From Lepus europaeus (lineage: Eukaryota > Chordata > Mammalia > Lagomorpha > Leporidae), in NCBI RefSeq assembly GCF_033115175.1, contig NC_084831.1, positions 15,415,138 through 15,479,137 on the forward strand: a stretch of DNA of 64,000 nucleotides. The letters are read 5' to 3'. The notes under the pieces were generated by a model, which saw nothing but the letters and a program-made list of their open reading frames with translations, searched no databases and was not told the DNA's origin. Positions within the stretch are counted from its first letter, which is position 1; each line of letters opens with the position of its first letter. Below, one piece after another: positions 8,901 through 22,700 of the stretch. A program made the translations under genes and the position numbers.

Positions 8901-11900
8901 GGCCAGCACGTGATGCACCCAGGCGGCACAGGGAGACCCCCAGGGAGGCAAACAGAGGAGGCACAGGCAGGGGCCTGGAGCGGGAGGCCCCCAGGACAGG
9001 CAGGGCTCACACCACCAGGGCCCCCTCCCCAGGCAGGCCCTGCACATCAGCTCCTCTCCCGCTCACCATCGGCTGAGTCCGGCCGGAAGGTGATCTTGAT
9101 CTCAAACTTCCTGTAAGCGTCCTTGATGGTGGGCAGCGGCAGGAAGGAGTAGGGCGTCTGGGTGAAGTAGGGCACCACCCGCTCTGGCAGCAGAGAGCAC
9201 TGTTAGAGCGGGTGCCCTCCGGGGCAGGGGCAGGGCGGGCACTGGCAGCTCTGGGGGCGGGGCCGTCCTACCTGGCACCTGCAGATGGGCGAAAGCTTTC
9301 ACCTTGCCCTGGCGGTTGGTGGCAGTGCAGATGTAGGTGCCGGCATCCTGCGGCCGCACCGAGGGCAGCACCAGCATGTTGTTCTCCAGGCGGCTGTCGG
9401 GCGGCAGGCTGCCGTCCAGCTGCAGACACACCAGCTCTGAGCACCCTGGCCTCGGCCCGCGTCTCGCCCGGCGCCTGCTCCCGGGCTCACCACCAGACAC
9501 GGCACATTTAGCCTGTGCCAGGCCTATGCCACGTGCTGGGGGCCCTGAGACGGCTCAGACCTGGGTCTGGCCCTGGAGACACACCTGCCGGCCCCTGGCC
9601 CACTACTTACCTTGCTCCAGGTGATGTCAGGTGTGGGGTAGCCCGAGGCCATGCAGGGGAAGACAGCTGCAGAGCCAGCAGGCACGCGGACTTCTGGGGG
9701 TGTGGAGATCTGCGGCAAGGCTGGCGGGGAAGGAGACGCGGACCAAGATGAGGACGGCCAGCCGGCTGTGTGCCTGGCCTGTCTCACATCATCTGATCCT
9801 CACACCAGCTCTCGGGGGAGACGCTGTGTCCCATTTTACAGATGGGGAAATCCCGGCTGAGCAGGGAGCAGCAGCTGCTTGCTCCTGCTTGCACGCAGGG
9901 GACCGGGCAGAGTCAGGGTTCAAGGGCAGGTTCACGTGACCCCACAGCCTGACACCTCAGCACGCCTGTGCAGAGACTTGCACAGCTCTTTGGGGGCCTG
10001 GGAAGGGGGCACTTGGGCAGCATCGGTGAGCAGGCTTGGGGTCAAAAAGGAGTTGCCCTTAAAGAAGCCCCAGAGCTTGTGTGCACTGCGTCTGTCTTTT
10101 ACTTTCTGTCATGCCTCTGCCACCAGACTGGCTGGAGGGCTCCCCCATCGGAGCGGGCAGCGCCTGCCGGTGAGCACTGCACATGATTTTCCCCCATGAT
10201 GCCCTGCGCACAGCTCTTTCCTGGCAGGTTCTGGCTGCCCCTTAAATACACACAGAAAATCTCCCCAGAGAGCAGACGGGAGGAGAAATGCAGGGGAGAC
10301 AGGAGGTGGCAGCGGGAGGAGCGCCTGCCCCGCTCTCCGTGCCCCCCCCCCAGGGGTCCCTGCCGGCTGTCACCTTGCACGAGCAGCAGCACATGGGACT
10401 GTGTGGTGCCAGCGGCGTTGGTGGCGGTGCAGCGGTACTGTCCGGCGTCGGCCAGCTCCACGTGGGGGATCCTGATGACACTCCCGCTCTGCACGATGCC
10501 GGGCCGCAGGCGCCCTCCGACTTTGCTCCATGTCACCTGAGGCTTGGGGTCACCCCGCGCCATGCACTCGAACTCCACAGCATGGCCGACCACCACGGTC
10601 TGCACGGAGGTCCGGATGTTGATGAGCACGGAGGGCAGGGCTGGGGGAGGAGGGGGAGAAGGGAGGCAGAGGGACGGTGAGGTCAGCCCCGCGGGGGAGC
10701 CCTGGTGCCCCCGCACTCAGTCCTCTCACTGTCTGCTCGTTCATTCACTCACTCACTCACTCACTCACTCATCCAGTAACTCATTCTGCGCTGGTGCGGC
10801 TGGGCACCCACTTGCAACACTGCCTCCCTCTCTCCTCCCATCCTTGTAACATCCTCAAGCCCCCTCGCCCTACACCAGACAGAGCAGCACACAACACAAG
10901 GATCTGTATCCTTACATATCCAGGGGCTGCCTGGGCAACTCGACCCAGGCCCTGCACTGCTCCCTCCTCATCTCTGTCCCCTGCTCTTGGTGGAGGCCTG
11001 ATGCCACCCTCTTACCTTGGACGACCAGCTGGGCACTGGCCTGGGCCTGTCCCCAAGGCCCATGGGCCTGGCAGACGTATGTCCCTTGGCAGCTCTGGTC
11101 TAGGTTCTGGATTCTGTAAAGGGGACAAAGAAGATGTCAGGGAGTGAGGGCAGCCCAGCATGCTTTGCAGCTGCGTGGAAGGTAAAGGCTGGCGTGGCTC
11201 AGCACGCTGCGCTGGCTTCCAGTTTCCCAAAAATCACGGCAGGCAGGCAGGCAGGGTGTGGACATGACGCCTGTCCTAGACCTTGAGTTCAAGGTCATAC
11301 AGTTACCAGGTAGCAGGGCTCAGAGCTGGGGTATCTGTACATATCTGGCCCCAGAGCTGTTTCCTTTCTTCCACTACTGGTAGCAGGAATATGGGCCACG
11401 GTTTACTGAAGGCCCTCCAAGGGCTGAGCTCAGTGTTTTCCACAATTGCATTTAAGTCTTTATACAACCCACTGTACAGCTGAGAAAGCCGAGGCTCACA
11501 GAGGTAAAGAGACTTTACCCACGGCCACTGCCACAATCCGAGGCCCCCAGGGCAGGTGTTCCAACTCAGCCCCGCTGCCAAGCTTGGGCTGAGTCCCACC
11601 CTGACTCTCCACCCCACTCACCGGAGCACCCCATCCTGCACGCTGTGGCCGGGAGGCAGCTGGCCCCCTTCCTTGAACCAACGGAGCTGGGTGCCCCGGT
11701 CGCTGGGTACCGCACAGTGGAACTCCACGCTGGCTCCAATGCTCCTGGTCTCCTGCTGAGGGGTGACCTGCACGGTGGGCGGGGCCCCTGCTGGGGTGGC
11801 CGTGTCAGGGATGGTGCCAGAGGGGCCTGTGGGGACACGGACAAGCTTCTGCATGTACAGGTAGGTCTTGTTCCTGCCGCTCCCCGGGACTCGGAGGCCG

Positions 11901-14900
11901 CCACCCCAACGTTCAAGGGGCTCTCTCATCCTGGCGAGGAAGGCGGTTCGAGGGCACATCCATTCATTCGCTCACTGGGCAGCCATTCAGCGAACATGTA
12001 TGAGGGCCCGTGGGCTGCTGGGCTCTGCTTCTACAGCTGCTGGCCTTGGGTGGGGAGAGTAGCCCAAGACAAAAACGGGAAGGACTCTTGTCTTTCTAAG
12101 GGAGCCTGGCAAAGACGATGTCATGTGCAGTCAGACTCGGGACAGCCGGGGACGGATGCAGGGTGGGGCGGCCCACGCGCTCACCGTCCACTCCGCGCCT
12201 CCAGCGGGCTGCAGTGTTACGTCTGTCGATCTTTCTAACTCACCCTACATGCAGGCCTCAAGCTCTCCACTTTGCAGATGAAGAAACCGGCGTTCAAAGC
12301 GGCCAAATGACCTGGCTGAGACTGTACAGCCAGCAAGTGACCGAGCTGTGCTCCGAAGCCAAGACTTTCTGACTGCAGGCTTCGCTGCTTCTAGAATTCC
12401 GAGTCCAAAAGCCCTCGTCTGGCTTTGGATCAGAGGAGACCATGGAGACCCACTGATGCTCTGGGCACGCTGCCTGCCACTCACCCGCTGTTGTTGGTCA
12501 GGCATTTACCAAGCCCTTCTTGGGCTCAGTGATGGGCGGTGAGCCTAGGCTGCTAGGGTGAATGGGTCCAGGCCCTGCCCTTGTCACGTGGCAGGTGGGG
12601 CGGGCTGGGGTATACGTGTAAGCCTAAGGACCTCCTCTGGCAGCTCAGCGGCTGAGAACACAGCCATCGAGGGGGTCTTCCTGGAGGAGGCAAGCCCAGC
12701 TTGGGCCTGGAAGAACAGGGCAAAGCCCACGCATGGGGTAGCAGAGAGAGGCCTTTGTACCTCAAGTGTGGGTCACTGGATACCTATGCTGGATTATCGA
12801 AGGGGCTGGAAGAAAGCCAACTGCACATGTCCACCCTGAGCCGGGGCTGCTCACCTTGAACGAGCACCTGGGCAAAGGCTTCGGCCAAGCCCACCTTGTT
12901 GGAGACCTGGCAGCGGTAGCGACCTGAGTCCTCTGGGGCCGCGGGCTCAAAGTGCAGCAGCTCCTTGCTGGCAGTTGCCCGCCCGGGGAGGCTGCCGTCC
13001 ACGCGGCTCCACTGGAAGGTGAGCGGGGGTGTGCCGTGTGCCAGGCACTGCAGCTGCACTCTCTCTCCGGCCCGCACCGAGGCGTGCTCCGGGACTACGG
13101 TGGCATACGGTGGGCCTGGCGTGGGGGACACAGAGGTCAGGGTGCGGCTGGGCACAGGGCAGCAGAAGTTGGATCTCAGGGACTGGAAAAGCATCAGGGA
13201 AGGTGGACGGGCAGCCTAGAGGACTGGGGCCGGGGACAGCAAAGGCCTCAGCAGAGGGTGTGGCCAGAGGTAAGGATAGGCTCTGGGGTTCCTGATGGAT
13301 GGGGATCAAGGGCTTTTGTCCAGGGTATAGCCCGGTGGGGTGCTCAGCTCCCATGGGATGCAGAGAGGGCGGCCAGGGGCAGGGACGGGTATCTTACTCT
13401 CTACATGCAGGATGACAGTGGCCTCGGCGTGCCCCAGAGGGCTGGTGGCGTTGCAGATGTACTGGCCCGAGTCCTGCTGGGCGACCCGGGGGATGAGCAG
13501 GGTGTTGCCTTCCAGCCGGTGCTGCCAGGGCAGTGGGGAGCGTAGCTTGGACCAGTGAATGGTGGGTGTGGGGCTGCCTGTGCCGGACAGAGGGAGATGG
13601 CAAGGCTGCTGGGTTGCTCCAGGGACCACGTCCCAGGTAGGGGTGGGAGGAAGGGGCCCTGGGTGGTCCTGTCACTCTGTGGGAAGCCATGAAGTGGACA
13701 CAGACATTCATGGGAGATGCCAGTGGCATGGTCCCCCCCCCCCCCCCCATGGGCAGGACATCATCTTCAGGTCTTGTACGTCTCTATCTCAGGCCTTGGG
13801 GCACCACTGCTCTGCCGGCCGGTGGCCTGCTCCCTGCCACACCTGAGGCCGAGCAGCGCAGGGTGGCTGTGTGTCCAGCCTCCACGGTCAGCTCCACTTC
13901 TTCCACCTGGACCTGGGGGGCGCCTGGGGCCGTGGTGCCCGTGTCCACGATCACCTCCACTTCCTTCCGTGCTGTGCCCAGTGCGTTCTGCGCTAGGCAC
14001 ACGTAGGTGCCCGCGTCTGATGGTTTAACTGATGAAATCTATAAGGAAGCAAGGCGCACTTGCTTGGGAGGCGAGCGGGGCCAAGGACACTGACCCCATT
14101 GCTCCTCTGTCCTTATTTCTCCTCTCCTTTCCTCTTGTCTGCTTGAGGCTCATTAGTCTGTCCACCCACCCACCCATTCTCTCTTTCTCGCCTTCAACCT
14201 CTCTTCTTTCTCCCATGTGTTCACCAATGCCTCCCCTTGCCCTCTCCACCCACTCACACACACCTGCCCCCATCACTCTCCCAAGTCCCTGCCCAAGACC
14301 AGGCCTCACACCCAGAGATGGAGCAGCCCCGGCTCACCTTGAGCACTGCGTGGCTGTCCACCATCCCGTACGTCCGCGGCTCCAGCCTGGCGGGGTATCC
14401 CACCCGGGTCCAGCGAGCGGAGGAGCGGGGCTCCCCGCTGCTGACACACTCCAGGGTCACATCCTTTCCCATTTTCACTCGCACGGAGCCCTCGGGGAGC
14501 ACAGACACCGTAGGGGGCCCTGCCCAGAGCAGTGAGAACCATTGACACACTTGTAGGGCTCTGCTGGGCATGCGCACTGGCTGGGTGGGCACCGGTGTGC
14601 CCACTACACTGATGTGCAGACTGAGGCTCAGACAGGGAAAATGCCCGAGGCGGGGTCTGGTGGCAGGTTCTGGGCTGAGGATCAGGGCTGGGACAGGCAG
14701 TCAGAGCCATGGGGTCCTCACCGTGCACACTGAGGTTCACGACACTCTGGGCCACGCCATAGGCGTTGGAGGCCACGCAGCGGTAGGCCCCGTGGTTGCT
14801 GGGCCGGGTGCCCACGATGGTGATGACAGAGCCATTGGGGCTGATGTGGACGTTGTCTGTGGGGGGCATTGGGGGAGAGGTGAGGGTCAATCCAGCCCCT

Positions 14901-16686
14901 CAGGCCTTGGCGCTGCCAGCTAGTGCCTCTCGGCCCCCATGCCCCGACCCCTCCGGCCTGGCAGTGACCAGTTCGGAGTCACGGAGGGCAGAAGAGGAAG
15001 GCGTCCTCAGAGATGCCTGGGCCCAGCCCCTTATCATAGAGATAAGGGGACGCTGACGCCCCCTGAGGGTCACTGATGAATTTGTGGCCCCAAACCCCGC
15101 CTTCTGTGTCTCCCCTGGACCTCCCCTGACCACGTGTGGCCCCACCCACTGCCCGGCTCACCTTCCAGCTCCTGGTTCCGCGTCTTCCACTCCAGGCTGA
15201 TGGGGGTGGCCCCGTCGTGGATGAGGCACTTGAAGCTGGCATCTTGGCCCTGCTGCACGGTGCTGCTGGGCGGGTCGATGGAGATGACCGGGCTCCTAAG
15301 GCCTGGGTCCGAGCAGCAGAGGGCCTGGCTCAGCAGGCGTGGGCTGGCTCCACCCAGGGAGGCCCTGCCTTGGCTCCGGCATCTTCCCTTCCCCACCCTG
15401 CCCGTGGCACCTCCCTGCCCCTTCCCCCCAAACTCACGGTAAGAAGACCCCTCGCTGGGCGGGACAGTGACTGTGAAGGAGGCCTCCTGCTCAGGGCCCG
15501 AGCCGCCTGCCACTCGGCACACGTACTCGCCTGAGTCGGCGGGGGACATGTGGTGGAGCCGTAGCCGGGAGCCATGGGTCTGTCGGAGTCGGGAGGCGCA
15601 GCCATCAGGCCAGAGGGCTTGGGACAGGCAAATCCTCAACCCAGCTACACCAGGACCCACGATCTCCCACGGGCCCAGGAGCTCAGGGTTGCAGCTGCTG
15701 GGGTGGCAGGAAGCGTCATTCCCAGAATCCTAAGTCCAGCCCCTACCTTCCCCAGAGGAGGGGAGTGAGGCTTAAAGACTCCACAGCACAGCAGAGAGAA
15801 AACCCAGGTCTCCCAGCTCCCAGGCTGCTGAACTGCCTGTCCCCTTGGGTCCCCAAGCAGGCTGGAGTTCGCATGAGGGCTGCTGCAACTCCAGGGCCAG
15901 CCGTACCTGCCCTGGACTCATACCTGGTGCCGGGCGGGGAGGCTGCCCCCGCGCTTGTACCACGTGACCTGGGCGTGGGCCTGCCCGGGCACCACGCAGT
16001 TCAGGTCCAGTGTCTGCCCCTCGGCCACGTGGGAGGAGGAGGCCTCGATGTGGATGGGCTGGGCCAGTCCTGGGGCTGTGGGCACAGGGGTGGGTGAGAG
16101 GCCAGGCTCCTGTGGCCAAAGGTAGGGACCTCAGGGGGTGGCCCTGGAGGTGGCCGCCATGGGTGAGCTCCAGGGACCTGCAAAGGGTCTCCCTTCCCGG
16201 GGGCTAAGATGTTACTGAGACCAAGGGCTCGACGCCCACTGGTGGGGGGACGGGCAGGGAGGCCACCAGGGACTAGGGTCACACATGCAGCTCATGAGGG
16301 CTTTGGCCACAGCCAGATCCTTGAACACTGGGCTGGCTTGATCCTTAGCCCCCAGGCAACACCTGCTGGGGGTGGGCACTGGGGCACAGGGGGTTAAGTT
16401 GTGACCTGGTATGCCCCACCCCCTACTGGAGTGCCTGCTGCGAGTCCTGGCTACTCTGTGCTCCTGATTCAGTTTCCTGTAATGTGCCTGGGGAAGCATC
16501 AGCAGATGGCCCAAATACTTAGGCCTCTGCCACCCAAGTGGGAGACCCAGATTCAGTTCCTGACTCCTAGCTTCAGCCTGGCCCAGCCTTTGCTGTTACT
16601 GTCATTTGGAGAGTGAAGATCTCTTTCTGTCTCTCCCGCTCTATTACTCTGCCTTTCAAATAAATCTTTTTTTTTCTTCAAGTTTT

Positions 16687-16740
<54 letters not shown>

Positions 16741-19700
16741 CGCTACTGGGGCAGCAGGAGCAAGGCCAGGAAGGGGCCCCGGGGCTGGGCCCGAGCACAG
16801 CCCAGCGTCCGTGTCACTCACCGGGAATGGGGCTGGGGCTCGAGGGTTCGATGGAGACCAGGACAGAAGCCTCCAGGGTGCCTGAGCTGCCGGTCACGCG
16901 GCAGGAGTACTCGCCGGAGTCGGCTGGGGATACCTGGTTCAGCCTCAGGATGTGGCCGTGAACCTGGCCAGGGCGGGGGTGAGCGTGGGGAGGGTGGCCA
17001 CGGCCTCTGGCCCCACCCCAGGCCTGCTCCGCACAGCCACGCAGGCTGCAGCCTGGAGTGGAAGACGCGGCCCCTCTGCCAGATGCTCACTGTGCCATTT
17101 CTTTTCTGGCAGGAGGAAGTCAGGGGTCTTGGGCAGGAGGGGCCCTTTCTGTTCTGTACCACGGCCCTGTGGCGCTTGTGGTGGCTCTGAGTGCCCGGTC
17201 TGTCCCTGCCTTCTGACCCCAGGGATCTTCTGCTTCAGTCCTCCCCAAGCCCCCTCCTGGGGTCCCCTTCCTTCCCTTGGATGGATTTGGGCAGGACTGT
17301 GGCGGGGAGGGGGAGGGGGGGAGGGAGGAGGCATGCATCCTGCTTTCCCCCCCCCTTACCTGGTGCCCAGCGGGGAGACTGCCCCCACGCCTATGCCACG
17401 TGACCTGGGCGTGGGCCTGGCCAGGTACCACGCAGTTCAGATCCAGGGTCTGCCCTTCCGCCACGTGGGAGGAGGAGGTCTCGATGCGGATGGGTGGGGC
17501 TCCACCAGGGGCTGGGGCACAGAGAAATCTGTGAGCTGGGACTCCGACCCTATACCCCAGCCTTGCCTGTGTGCCCAGATGTGCAGGCCTCCTGGGGACT
17601 GGCTTCTCTCTTTCCCCATTCCACCGAGGCCTGGAGCAGCTGGGCTAGGTCCTCCCTGTGCCACCACCCCCTCCTCCAGGGCTCACGGTCAGGCCCCTCT
17701 ATGTGGGGTGGTGAGAGGAGCTAAGAAACAGGCTGCCTGGGTTCAACCTCCCCCACTCTGCCATGCATCAGCTGTGGGATCCTTGGAAAGCCACTTCACC
17801 GGTCTCGGTTTCCCCATCTGTGAAATGGGAGAACCGTCCTAGCCATCTCCAAGGGCTGCTATGAGGACGGAGTGGGGTGAGGTGGGCAAACAGCTCAGGG
17901 CCGGCACCCAGTGAGGGCCAGGCCACGGCACTGATTCGGTGATGTGGCACCACCTGGACTTCTGCCACGGCGGTGCCCAGTGCTCTAACCGAACGTTCTC
18001 CTTCCAGTCGATTCACTTTATAAAACCTTGGATCCTATCCCCACTGTGGGCAATGATTCCCGTGCACTGAGGCCCCAAGCCACCACTACTCCCAGGAAGG
18101 ATGTCAGTCGGAGCCCCGCCTACAGTCGCCCCAAGCACCTGCAGAGGCGACTCCCCGAACGGCTCTGCACTACAGAGGAGGGGCAGGTGCTCCACTGTCC
18201 TTGACAGCTGAGGACAGAGGGGCATGGACAACTGCAGGTGTGGGCGGGCAGGGGTGGGGGCGGGGCAGGGACTCGAGATGCCAGACTCTCAGGCCCTGGA
18301 CCGAGGTGGACCGTCCTCCCCCCAGCCGGCCTGGCCGCTCAGTCTGGGACCAAGGGTGGGCAGGAGGCAGAAGTGTGGGGTCCGAGGTGTGGCTGCCTCC
18401 AGGGCTCTGCCCGCGGGGCTCCCTCCCCTGCCTTCAGCCTCCCAGCCCCACGCAGGAACCTCACCAGGGATGTGGACAGGGTTAGTGTCAGAGGCCTCGA
18501 TGGTGACCAGGACTGAGGCCTCCAGGGGGCCAGAACTGCCCAGCACGCGGCACACGTACTGGCCCGAGTCGGCTGGGGACACCTGGTACAGCCGCAGATG
18601 GGAGCCGTGGGTCTGAACAGGGACAGGACAGGGAGAGAGAGGCGCAGAGTGAGATGTTGACCTGGAACCCCTGCGGGCCTGAGGCTGGGGGCTGACTTCT
18701 GCTTGGGTGGGCTCAGCACCCGACAGGGGCTGCTGCCAGGCCTCCTTCCTGGGCAGAGCCAGTGGGACCCCACCCCACAGCCCTCCCACCACTTCTGCCC
18801 CCACCCCCCTTACCTGATGGTGAGTGGGGAGGCTGCCGCCACGTTTGTACCATGTGACCTGGGCGTGGGCCTGCCCAGGGACTACGCAGTTCAGATCCAA
18901 GGTCTGCCCTTCGGCCACGTGGGAGGAGGAAGACTCGATTCTGATGGGCGTGGCGCCGCCGGGGGCTGGGGACACAGGACCAGTGAGTTGGGGATTGGCC
19001 GCAGTCAGATTTGGGAACCGGGTCTTGGGAGTCTCAGCCACAGAAATTCCCATACCCAGGGTAATAACTACGTAGGCAGCTCCCAGCGTGCCAGGCACCT
19101 TCCTGGGCACCCTATGTGCAGTAACTCAAGTCCCTCACAAGACTCAGAAACGTCCCTGGTGATGGAATGTTCTTTCCCTCCCACTGCCCGGGGCAGTGGC
19201 ACTGGCCACGTGTAGCTACTGAGCACTGCAAAATGGAATCTTCAATGTCACGTGATGTCTACTGCCACAGGGGCTAGCGGCCCCTGCACTAAACGGTGCA
19301 GCTCCCTGATGCTCCCGTACCCATTTCACAGATGAGGAGACTGAGGCCGAGGGAGTCACTCGGTCCCTTCGTGGTGCAGGCACCTTTGTGCAGAGCCCTT
19401 GCCCTGAGCATCAGCAGGGCACCCCTCCCAGCGGATACCTCACTGGCCGTCTCCTGCCACCGGGGCCTCTGTCAGACTCACCAGAAGGGTTGCTAGGGCT
19501 GGGGGAGACGGAGACCATGATGGAGGCCTCCTGGGCGTCGATGTTGTTGTTGGCCCGGCACACGTACTCGCCCGAGTCGGCCACAGACATGTGGTGCAGG
19601 CGCAGGTGGGAGCCGTGGGTCTGGGGGCGCACATGTGGGAGACGGAGAGGGAAATGAGGGGTCGCGGTCACCAGCTGGCTCAGGTCTCCTCTGTCAGACC

Positions 19701-22700
19701 CGTGGAGGCCGCCTTCTGTCTCCTTAGGGCCCCATTCGCTGGGGTGCCCGAGGAGCCACAGGGCTGCCCTGCACTGGCCGCCCAGCAGCCAGGCCCACCC
19801 ACTGCCCCCACTCTGTACCTGGTGTCGGGAGGGAAGGCTGCCCCCACGCTTGTACCACGTGATGGTAGCCTGCGGCTGCCCGGCGACCACACAGTTCAGA
19901 TCCAAGGTCTGGCCTTCCACCACGGTGGGGGACGAGGACTCGATCCTGATGGGCGGGGAGACGCTGGGCACTGTGGACAGAGGGGCGTGGGCCATGCAGC
20001 CGGGCTCAGCAGAGAGTGACAGTGCTGGGGACCTCTGTCTCCCCTGCGCCCAAGAGACTGGGCACCTGCCCTCACCGTGGGAGGGGCCGCTGCCCTGGAT
20101 GGTGACGATGAGCGAGGTCTCCTGGGAAGCGGCCCCGTTACTGACGTGGCACACGTACTCGCCCGAGTCCGCGGGGGTCACCTGGGGGATCCGCAGCCGG
20201 GAGCCCACGATCTGGAGGAGGGGAGCAGGTGGCAGGGGAAGGTGGAGGGGGCAGGGCCTCCGCGCCTGGGCCTGGTTTCCCAGCCCTGCGCCTGGCCTGG
20301 CCCTGGCTGGCAGGCGGTGCCTCTAGACTTCGCACTTTTCTCACTCAGCCCCTCCACAAAGCCTGCTGTGGCCACAGCGCCCTGTGCGGTGTTGTTCACC
20401 ATGTCTGCCTCCCTCTAGACCAGGAGACGCCTGAGGGCGGACACCTGTCTTATTCCACTGGGACCCGCAGCTGCTCAGGGAAGCTCCGTAAGCAGGTGCA
20501 CCCAACAGCATCTCTGCCGCCTCAGCACCTGTCCAGACCCACCCAGCGAGGATGCTCAGTGTTTGTTGAATGACTGAATGAGCACAGGGTGAGGTGCTGA
20601 GAGCCCCTTGGACTTCCACTCGGGGCAGGTGCACCTGCTTTGCTCCCCCACCCCCACCTGCTAGCTCCATACCTGGTGCCGACTGGGTAAGCTGCCTCCA
20701 CGCTTGTACCAGGTGATGGTATGAGGGGCTTGGCTGGCAACCAGGCAGTTGAGGTCCAGGGTATTGCCATTGGCCAGTGAGGCGGAGGAGGACTCGATGC
20801 GGACGGGGTACACCACACCCTGGGCTGGGAGGGGCAGAGGGAAGGAAGGCAGGGTGTGGGAGCTGCTGAGGGTGGGGTTGAGCCTTAGCACCCCTACCAT
20901 TGACCCTGATCCTGAGACACTCACGGTGAGAGGGGCCCGGGCGCCGCTGGATGGTGACGAGGACTGAGGCTTCCTGGGTGCCTGAGCTGCTGACCACACG
21001 ACACACGTACTCCCCGGAGTCGGCTGGGGTCACCTGGGGCAGCCGCAGCCTGGAGCCATGCACCTGCGAGGGGTGGGAGGGGGATGCAGGCGCTGAGCCA
21101 GGCCCTGGGGCTCACAGGCAGGCTCCTGCTCCCTTCCCTGGCTCTCAGCACCTCACCCTGTGCTCATTCACCCCCTCTGCCAGGGGGGTGAGCACTGGTG
21201 CAGCCGGCAACCTCCCCTGTGCCAGGACTGCTCAGACTTGGAAAGCATTTGTTGAGAACCACAGGTGAGGTGAGCACGTCTGAGAGATGTGCGCCCTGAG
21301 GATCAGGGAAGTCAAGTGACCGGCCTAGGGCCACACCACGGGCAGGCGGCGCGGCAGTGCCTGGACTCACACATGGCACGGTTCAAAGCCCACTTTTTAC
21401 TCTGTAGTCACGGATGACCTTTGGGCCCCTCCCCAGCTCCCCAGCTCCATACCTGGTGCCTGGCGGGGAGGCTGCCCCCACGCTTGTGCCACGTGACCTG
21501 GGCGTGGGCCTGGCCAGGCACCACGCAGTTCAGATCCAGGGTCTGCCCCTCGGCCACATGGGAGGACGATGACTCAATCCGGACTGGGGGTGTGACTCCA
21601 TGTGCTGGGGACAGAGGGCAGGGAGGTGAGGAGAGGTGTGAGTGGAGGTGCAGGGTGAGCTTGGCTCCTGCTGTGCGGCTGGCATGGGGAGCCTCCCCGC
21701 GTGGGGCCCCAGCCCTCTCCTGGCCGGCAGCGCTACTTACCAGGCACAGAGTCTGCGGGCTCAATGGTGACCAGGACGGAGGACTCCAGGGGCACGGAGC
21801 CACCCAGCACGCGGCACACGTACTCGCCTGAGTCGGGAGGGGACACCTGGTGCAGCCGCAGCAGCGAGCCGTGGGTCTGGCCAGAATGGGAGTGACATCA
21901 GAAGGAGCCCTCACGGGACCCCCACATTGGCAACCTGCAGTCTTGCTCAACCCCTGACCCCCGCGCCGGGCCATCAGCTGTGGGTCAGGTTGCCTGTCCT
22001 GCCTAGTGGTGGGGAAGGGGCCTCCACACCCCACCAGTCCTAAAACACACCTGTAACGCCCCTGCGATCGAGACACATCTAAAACGAGTGAGTGACAGCT
22101 ATCTGTGGGAGCTCCTTCCCTCCCTCAGAGCTACCCAGAACAGCCATGCATCTTGCAATGGGTGCAGCTCAGGGTATCGCGGTACCAGTAACGGCTCCCA
22201 GCACTCCCGATGAGCCTGGACCCTGCACTTTGCATGCAATTAATTACCCTAGTCTTTAAGAGAATTCTATAAAGTAGGGACTACTGTGGTTGCTAGCATT
22301 TCATAGATGCTATAATTATGGCACAGAGAGGTTAGGTAGCTTGGCCAAGGTGACAGACTAGTACGTGGGGAAACCAGGACTCACACCCAGGCTGCCCAGG
22401 CCTAGGGTCCAACGCCTCCCCTTGGAAGATCCCAAGCCAGGGACCTCCCCCTCCCCCTTCTTGTCCCAAGCACATCCTCCAGCTCCATACCTGGTGCCGG
22501 GCGGGGAGGCTGCCCCCACGCTTGTACCAAGTGACCTGGGCATGGGCCTGGCCAGGCACCACGCAGTTCAGATCCAGGGTCTGCCCCTCGGCCACGTGGG
22601 AGGAGGAGGACTCGATGCGGATGGGCTGGGTGCCAGGGGCTGCGGGATGAGATGGTCGCCAGTTATCCCAGTTCCATAAAGCTCCCTCCGCCCAACCTGG

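Noticed and set aside
10891-10935. Donor-like GTAAGG in intron 76 with a 15-nt in-phase stretch
   Set aside because: Too short, poor acceptor and no homology; at this length in-phase cases are expected by chance.
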